Origin: Pseudomonas furukawaii
Lineage (GTDB): Bacteria > Pseudomonadota > Gammaproteobacteria > Pseudomonadales > Pseudomonadaceae
Length of the DNA stretch: 64,000 nt
Assembly: GCF_002355475.1 (NCBI RefSeq)
Contig: NZ_AP014862.1
Span: 2,914,001-2,978,000 of the forward strand
Direction: 5' to 3'
The notes under the pieces were generated by a model that worked only from the letters and a program-made list of their open reading frames with translations, was not told the DNA's origin and made no database searches. Positions 59,234 through 64,000 of the stretch are shown one piece after another; the stretch's first letter is position 1, and each line of letters starts with the position of its first letter. A program made the position numbers and the translations under genes.

Positions 59234-60679
59234 ATGGCGATCGCAATCATCCTGGCTCTCATCCTGGTCGCGTCCGTACTCTTCCATTTCCTCGCGCCCT
59301 GGCACCTGACCCCGCCTGCCTCCAACTGGGGCTCCATCGACACCACCCTGCTCATCACCCTGGTCATCACCGGCGTCTTCTTCATCGCCGTCGTGGGCTT
59401 CATGGTGGTGGCGATCATCCGCTTCCGCCATCGTGAAGGCCGGCGCGCCCGTTACGAACCGGAAAGCCGCCGCCTGGAGTGGTGGCTGATGGTGGTCACC
59501 TCCCTGGGCATCGTCGGCATGCTGGCGCCCGGTCTGGTGGTCTACAGCGACTTCGTCCGGGTGCCGAAGGACGCCTATCCCCTGGAGGTGGTCGCCCAGC
59601 AGTGGCAGTGGGCATTCCGCTTCCCGGGGCAGGACGGCCAGCTGGGCCGCGCCGACGTGAGTTGGGTCGACGCCCGCAACCCGCTCGGGCTGGATCCGCG
59701 AGACCCCCACGGCCAGGACGACGTGCTGGTTCGCGGGAACGAGGTACGCCTGCCCCTGGACCGCCCGGTGAAAGTGCTGCTGCGCTCGAAGGATGTGCTG
59801 CACAATTTCTACATCCCGCAGATACGGGGAAAGATGGACATGGTGCCGGGCATGGTCTCGCACTTCTGGTTCACCCCGACGCTGGCCGGGGAGTACGAGA
59901 TCCTCTGCGCCGAGTTCTGTGGGGTCGGGCACTTCAACATGCGCGGAAAGCTGCAGGTGGAGCCGGCCCCGGCCTTCGAGCAATGGCTGGCGACCCAGCC
60001 CACCTTCGCCCAGGTCCTCGCCAGTGCCGGTGCGCCCAGCCAGGGCGGCCTGATCGAACGGGGGCGCCAGCTGGCGGACACCCACGGCTGTCCCGCCTGC
60101 CACAGCCAGGACGGCAGCCAGAGCCTGGGACCGGGCTGGAAGGACCTCTATGGTCGTGAGGTGCAATTGGCGGACGGCTCCCGGCTGAAGGCGGATGCGG
60201 CCTACCTGCGGGAGTCCATCCTCGATCCCCGGGCCCGCCTGGTGCAGGGCTATCCGCCGGTCATGGTGCCCTATACTTTCAGCCAGGATGAGCTGGCCGC
60301 CCTGGTGGCCTTCATCCGGTCCCTGAGCGCCGTCGGCCAGCAGGAGTCCGGTGGTGCGGGAAACCTGGTGGAGCAGGGCGAGAAGCTCGCCCAGTCCCTG
60401 GGTTGCCTGGCCTGCCACAGCTTGGACGGCAGCAAGGGCGTGGGGCCGAGCTGGAAGGGGCTCTACGGCCACCCTGTGACCCTGGCGGACGGTAGCCAGG
60501 TGGAGGCCGACGCGGCCTACCTGCGTGAATCGGTGCTGGCCCCGGCCGCCAGGCTGGTGCAGGGATACTCGCCGCTGATGCCGGCGTTCACCCCCAGCGA
60601 CACCGAACTGGATGCCCTGATCGCCTTCATCAGGTCCAGGGCCGATCCCGACTCCGACGACCAGGAACAGGCGCCCTAG
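59234..60679 (+). CDS. coxB: Cytochrome c oxidase subunit II with two C-terminal haem-c domains
   Basis: 481 residues. Two N-terminal membrane helices, CuA site (H190, C225, E227, C229, H233, M236) in a cupredoxin domain, then two cytochrome c domains with C-P-A-C-H (286-290; ligand M344) and C-L-A-C-H (391-395; ligand M449). The two haem domains are clear duplicates (L-A-D-G-S ... A-D-A-A-Y-L-R-E-S ... L-V-Q-G-Y). One haem-c domain is the usual caa3 pattern. Confidence 0.95.
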   Translation: MAIAIILALILVASVLFHFLAPWHLTPPASNWGSIDTTLLITLVITGVFFIAVVGFMVVAIIRFRHREGRRARYEPESRRLEWWLMVVTSLGIVGMLAPGLVVYSDFVRVPKDAYPLEVVAQQWQWAFRFPGQDGQLGRADVSWVDARNPLGLDPRDPHGQDDVLVRGNEVRLPLDRPVKVLLRSKDVLHNFYIPQIRGKMDMVPGMVSHFWFTPTLAGEYEILCAEFCGVGHFNMRGKLQVEPAPAFEQWLATQPTFAQVLASAGAPSQGGLIERGRQLADTHGCPACHSQDGSQSLGPGWKDLYGREVQLADGSRLKADAAYLRESILDPRARLVQGYPPVMVPYTFSQDELAALVAFIRSLSAVGQQESGGAGNLVEQGEKLAQSLGCLACHSLDGSKGVGPSWKGLYGHPVTLADGSQVEADAAYLRESVLAPAARLVQGYSPLMPAFTPSDTELDALIAFIRSRADPDSDDQEQAP

Positions 60680-60715
60680 AAGCGGACGGACCCGACGCGA
60701 TACGGAGGGCTTGCA

Positions 60716-62482
60716 ATGGCCCATGTCGAGCATGCCGAAGCCGATGTGCTGCATGAACCGAAAAGCTTCCTGACCCGCTACATCTGGAGCCAGGACCACA
60801 AGGTCATCGCCATCCAGTATTCCCTGACCGCGATCTTCGTCGGCCTGGTGGCGCTGGTGCTGTCCGGCCTCATGCGCATGCAGATCGGATTCCCCGGCAG
60901 CCTGGAATTCATGGACCCCGGCGCCTACTACCAGGCCATGACCATGCACGGGATGATCATGGTGATCTACCTGCTGACGGCGCTGTTCCTGGGCGGCTTC
61001 GGCAATTACCTGATTCCGCTCATGGTGGGCGCGCGGGACATGGTCTTCCCCTACGTCAACATGCTGAGCTACTGGTTCTACCTGCTGTCGGTACTGGTCC
61101 TGCTGGCCAGCTTCTTCGTGCCCGGCGGACCCACCGGCGCGGGCTGGACCCTCTATCCGCCCCAGGCCATCCTCCCGGGCACGCCGGGCACCGAGTGGGG
61201 CATCGTGCTCATGCTGGTGTCCCTGGCGATCTTCATCGTCGCCGCCACCATGGGCGGCCTCAACTACGTGACCACGGTGCTGCAGGCGCGCACCCATGGC
61301 ATGACCCTGTTCCGCATGCCGCTGTCGGTGTGGGGCATCTTCATGGCCTCGATCCTCGCGCTGCTGGCGTTCCCGGCGCTCTTCGTCAGCGCGATCATGA
61401 TGCTCTTCGACCGCCTGCTGGGCACCAGCTTCTTCATGCCGGCGCTGATCTCCATGGGGCAGGCGCTGGATCACCAGGGCGGCAGCCCGATCCTCTTCCA
61501 GCACCTGTTCTGGTTCTTCGGCCACCCCGAGGTCTACATCGTGGCGCTGCCGGCCTTCGGCCTGGTGTCGGACCTGATCAGCACCCATGCGCGGAAGAAC
61601 ATCTTCGGCTACCGGATGATGGTCTGGGCCATAGTCGCCATCGGCGTGCTGAGCTTCGTGGTCTGGGCCCACCACATGTACGTCAGCGGGATGAATCCCT
61701 ACTTCGGCTTCTTCTTCGCCATCTCCACCCTGGTGATCGCGGTGCCCACCGCCCTCAAGGTCTACAACTGGACACTCACCCTCTGGCACGGCGACATCCA
61801 CCTGACCGTCCCCATGCTGTTCGCCCTGGCCTTCATCGTCACCTTCCTGGTGGGCGGGCTCACCGGGCTGTTCCTCGGCAATGTCATCGTCGACATCCCG
61901 CTGTCCGACACCTACTTCGTGGTGGCGCACTTCCACATGGTCATGGGCGTGGCGCCGATCCTGGTGGTGTTCGGCTCCATCTACCACTGGTTCCCGAAGA
62001 TCACCGGGCGGATGCTGGACGACCGGCTCGGCAAGCTGCATTTCTGGATCACCTTCCTCGGCACCTACGCCATCTATTTCCCCATGCACTACCTGGGCTT
62101 CCTGGGCATGCCGAGGCGCTACTACGCCTATCCCGACTACCAGTTCATCCCCCAGTCCGCCCAGGACCTGAATGCCTTCATCACGGTGGCGGCCCTGGTG
62201 GTGGGTGCCGCGCAGCTGCTGTTCCTGTTCAACCTGGCCTGGAGCACCTTCAAGGGGCGGCCCGCCGGCGGCAATCCCTGGCGGGCCACCAGCCTGGAGT
62301 GGCAGACCCCGGATACGCCTCCGGTGCATGGCAACTGGCGCGAGCGCCTGCCCGTGGTGCATCGCTGGGCCTACGACTACAGCATGCCGGGCGTCGAGCA
62401 GGATTTCGTGCCGCAGACGGTCTCCGATGAGGAACTGCAGCGGCTGCGCGAAGCCGGCGGCCAGGCGGAGGGTCGACCATGA
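60716..62482 (+). CDS. coxA: Cytochrome c oxidase subunit I
   Basis: 588 residues, 12 membrane helices. Haem/CuB ligands in T-M-H-G-M-I-M, F-W-F-F-G-H-P-E-V-Y, H-H-M-Y and H-F-H-M-V. Contains the catalytic haem-copper centre. Overlaps the next gene by four bases. Confidence 0.97.
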   Translation: MAHVEHAEADVLHEPKSFLTRYIWSQDHKVIAIQYSLTAIFVGLVALVLSGLMRMQIGFPGSLEFMDPGAYYQAMTMHGMIMVIYLLTALFLGGFGNYLIPLMVGARDMVFPYVNMLSYWFYLLSVLVLLASFFVPGGPTGAGWTLYPPQAILPGTPGTEWGIVLMLVSLAIFIVAATMGGLNYVTTVLQARTHGMTLFRMPLSVWGIFMASILALLAFPALFVSAIMMLFDRLLGTSFFMPALISMGQALDHQGGSPILFQHLFWFFGHPEVYIVALPAFGLVSDLISTHARKNIFGYRMMVWAIVAIGVLSFVVWAHHMYVSGMNPYFGFFFAISTLVIAVPTALKVYNWTLTLWHGDIHLTVPMLFALAFIVTFLVGGLTGLFLGNVIVDIPLSDTYFVVAHFHMVMGVAPILVVFGSIYHWFPKITGRMLDDRLGKLHFWITFLGTYAIYFPMHYLGFLGMPRRYYAYPDYQFIPQSAQDLNAFITVAALVVGAAQLLFLFNLAWSTFKGRPAGGNPWRATSLEWQTPDTPPVHGNWRERLPVVHRWAYDYSMPGVEQDFVPQTVSDEELQRLREAGGQAEGRP

Positions 62483-63168
62483 GCACGCAACCCTGGAAAG
62501 ACGCAGACGGTGGCGGGGAGGGAGGCTGGTTGCCGGGCGGCCGCTCCGGCCAGGAGGCGCCGATCCAGGACCCCGAGCGCACCGCCAGGGTGGGGCTCTG
62601 GGTGTTCCTCGGGGTGGTGACCTCCCTGTTCCTGCTGTTCCTGCTGGCTTTCATCGCACGCTCGCAGGTCTCTGACTGGCGGGCCCTGACCGACCCGCTG
62701 GCGCCCCTGGCCCATCCCTGGATGCTCTGGGTCAACACCGCTTCGCTGGCGCTGGGCAGCGTCTGCCTGCAGGGCGCCAAGCTGGCGCTGGAGGGGGGGC
62801 GGAGGACTGACGCCAGCCTGGCGTTCCTGCTTGGTGGAGCCTTCGCGCTGGCCTTCCTCGCCGGACAACTCTGGGTCTGGCAGCAATTCAGCGCCTGGGG
62901 CTACGGCGTCGCCGGCAATCCGGCCAACAGCTTCTTCTTCCTGCTGACCGGGCTGCACGGCATCCACCTGGCGGGCGGCCTGGTGGCCTGGCTGCTGGTG
63001 GCGCGCCGCCTCCTGGGCACGGGTTCAGTGGAGCGCCTGCGTGCCAGCATGGGACTCTGCGCCTTCTACTGGCACTACCTGCTGGGGTTGTGGCTGGTGC
63101 TCTTCGCGCTGCTCACCAGCACCCCGGAAACCTACCAGGCCATCGCGGCCTTCTGCGGTCTGAGGTGA
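62479..63168 (+). CDS. Cytochrome c oxidase subunit III-family protein (first copy)
   Basis: 229 residues, five membrane helices. G-L-H-G-I-H-L-A-G-G-L and Y-W-H-Y-L-L-G-L-W-L-V are subunit III signatures. The soluble N-terminus (about 40 residues) is Gly/Asp-rich. A second subunit III gene follows directly. Confidence 0.9.
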   Translation: MSTQPWKDADGGGEGGWLPGGRSGQEAPIQDPERTARVGLWVFLGVVTSLFLLFLLAFIARSQVSDWRALTDPLAPLAHPWMLWVNTASLALGSVCLQGAKLALEGGRRTDASLAFLLGGAFALAFLAGQLWVWQQFSAWGYGVAGNPANSFFFLLTGLHGIHLAGGLVAWLLVARRLLGTGSVERLRASMGLCAFYWHYLLGLWLVLFALLTSTPETYQAIAAFCGLR

Positions 63169-63172
63169 CGCC

Positions 63173-63856
63173 ATGGCCATGACCCGGCAATCCCCGACCG
63201 AGACCACCACGAACTGGCGCGACATCGCCCGGGACTGGGCTTCGGACCGCGACGCCTTCAAGCAGGTGCCCTGGGGCAAGGCGATGATGTGGATCTTCCT
63301 GCTCAGCGACACCTTCGTCTTCACCTGCTTCCTCACCGGCTACATGTCGGTGCGCATGAGCACCACCGCCGCCTGGCCCAACCCCAGCGAGGTCTTCGCC
63401 CTGACGCTGTTCGGGGCCCATATCCCCCTGATCCTCATCGCCATCATGACCTTCGTGCTCATCACCAGCAGCGGCACCATGGCCATGGCGGTGAGCTACG
63501 GCTATCGGCGCAACCGCGTGCGCAGCGCGGCGCTGATGCTTGCCACCGCGCTGCTGGGTGCCACCTTCGTCGGCATGCAGGCCTTCGAGTGGAGCAAGCT
63601 GATCGCCGAAGGCGTGCGGCCCTGGGGCAATCCCATGGGCGCGGCGCAGTTCGGCGCCAGCTTCTTCATGATCACCGGGTTCCACGGACTGCACGTGTCC
63701 ATCGGGGTGATCTATCTCAGCATCGTGGCCTTCAAGGTGTTGCGTGGGGACTACGAACGGCGCGGGAACTACCAGATCGTCGAGATCGCCGGGCTCTACT
63801 GGCACTTCGTCGACCTGGTCTGGGTGTTCATCTTCGCTTTCTTCTACCTGTGGTAG
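63173..63856 (+). CDS. Cytochrome c oxidase subunit III (second copy)
   Basis: 227 residues, five or six membrane helices. F-L-L-S-D-T-F-V-F near 42, F-H-G-L-H-V-S-I-G-V-I and L-Y-W-H-F-V-D-L-V-W-V-F are typical of subunit III. Only 4 bases separate it from the first copy. Confidence 0.92.
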   Translation: MAMTRQSPTETTTNWRDIARDWASDRDAFKQVPWGKAMMWIFLLSDTFVFTCFLTGYMSVRMSTTAAWPNPSEVFALTLFGAHIPLILIAIMTFVLITSSGTMAMAVSYGYRRNRVRSAALMLATALLGATFVGMQAFEWSKLIAEGVRPWGNPMGAAQFGASFFMITGFHGLHVSIGVIYLSIVAFKVLRGDYERRGNYQIVEIAGLYWHFVDLVWVFIFAFFYLW

Positions 63857-63874
63857 CGCAGGGGAGTGACGCAC

Positions 63875-64000
63875 ATGGCCCACACCGAAGGTCAACAACA
63901 CCCCATCACCCTGTACCTGAAGATCTGGGGACTGCTGTTCATCCTCAGCGGCCTGTCCTACATGGTGGATTACCTCCACTTCACGGGCTATCTGCGCTGG
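63875..64000 (+). CDS. Cytochrome c oxidase subunit IV-like protein, 3' end outside window
   Basis: 42 codons seen: M-A-H-T-E-G-Q-Q-H-P-I-T-L-Y-L-K-I-W-G-L-L-F-I-L-S-G-L. A membrane helix starts at about 15. Last visible gene of the oxidase operon, 18 bases after the previous stop. Confidence 0.75.
   Translation, partial: MAHTEGQQHPITLYLKIWGLLFILSGLSYMVDYLHFTGYLRW

Noticed and set aside
59030-62362. 1110-residue minus-strand open frame
   Set aside because: Antisense shadow of coxB and coxA; His/Glu/Asp/Gln-rich composition from high-GC codon bias.

Overview
The window is high-GC Pseudomonas chromosome (gacA/uvrC next to pgsA and tRNA-Gly/Cys/Leu; ugd-galU-gor in the order known from P. aeruginosa) carrying most of a P2/phiCTX-type prophage. 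The calls are read by eye; family names come from recognised motifs and gene order, not from database searches.

Prophage, 1 to about 37,674. The left end, with integrase and the intact tRNA, lies outside the window. Reading rightwards: early genes on the minus strand (HicA-like fragment, TOPRIM primase-helicase, small unknowns, an Ogr/Delta zinc-finger late activator) face a plus-strand XRE repressor at 4971. An accessory block follows (zinc-ribbon membrane protein, PD-(D/E)XK nuclease, lipoprotein, HigBA). Then come the P2-like tail genes D, U, T, E/E', FII, FI, tail-fibre assembly gene, fibre, I, J, W, V; an accessory insertion with antirepressor cassette A; S, R, lysis genes, X, L, M, N, O on minus and P, Q on plus. 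Beyond Q lie an AT-rich exported subtilase-lipoprotein pair, antirepressor cassette B, a cos site (36999-37017) and attR (the 3' end of a tRNA-Ser, 37647-37674). Four palindromes of form TGTA-N11-TACA mark probable Ogr-driven late promoters.

The two antirepressor cassettes have the same layout: terminator-like hairpin, C4-type antisense RNA, small ORF, antirepressor. In each, the RNA is complementary to the Shine-Dalgarno region of the following ORF. The paired sequences differ between the cassettes while the pairing is kept, which is strong internal evidence for a C4-like immunity switch. Both antirepressors share a C-terminal module with the phage primase.

Chromosome, 37,680-64,000. The main anomaly is at 38988-40205: the first about 71 codons of gacA are fused in frame to the C-terminal half of uvrC, which would remove Gac signalling output and the UvrC GIY-YIG nuclease. 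Downstream are pgsA, three tRNAs, ugd, galU, gor and small enzymes. A DctPQM TRAP transporter with aldehyde and iron-alcohol dehydrogenases follows, then a tautomerase-SDR pair with a divergent LysR gene, a TetR-AcuI-like pair with two matching operators, a lipase, and a caa3-type cytochrome oxidase operon whose subunit II has two tandem haem-c domains; the operon runs off the right end.
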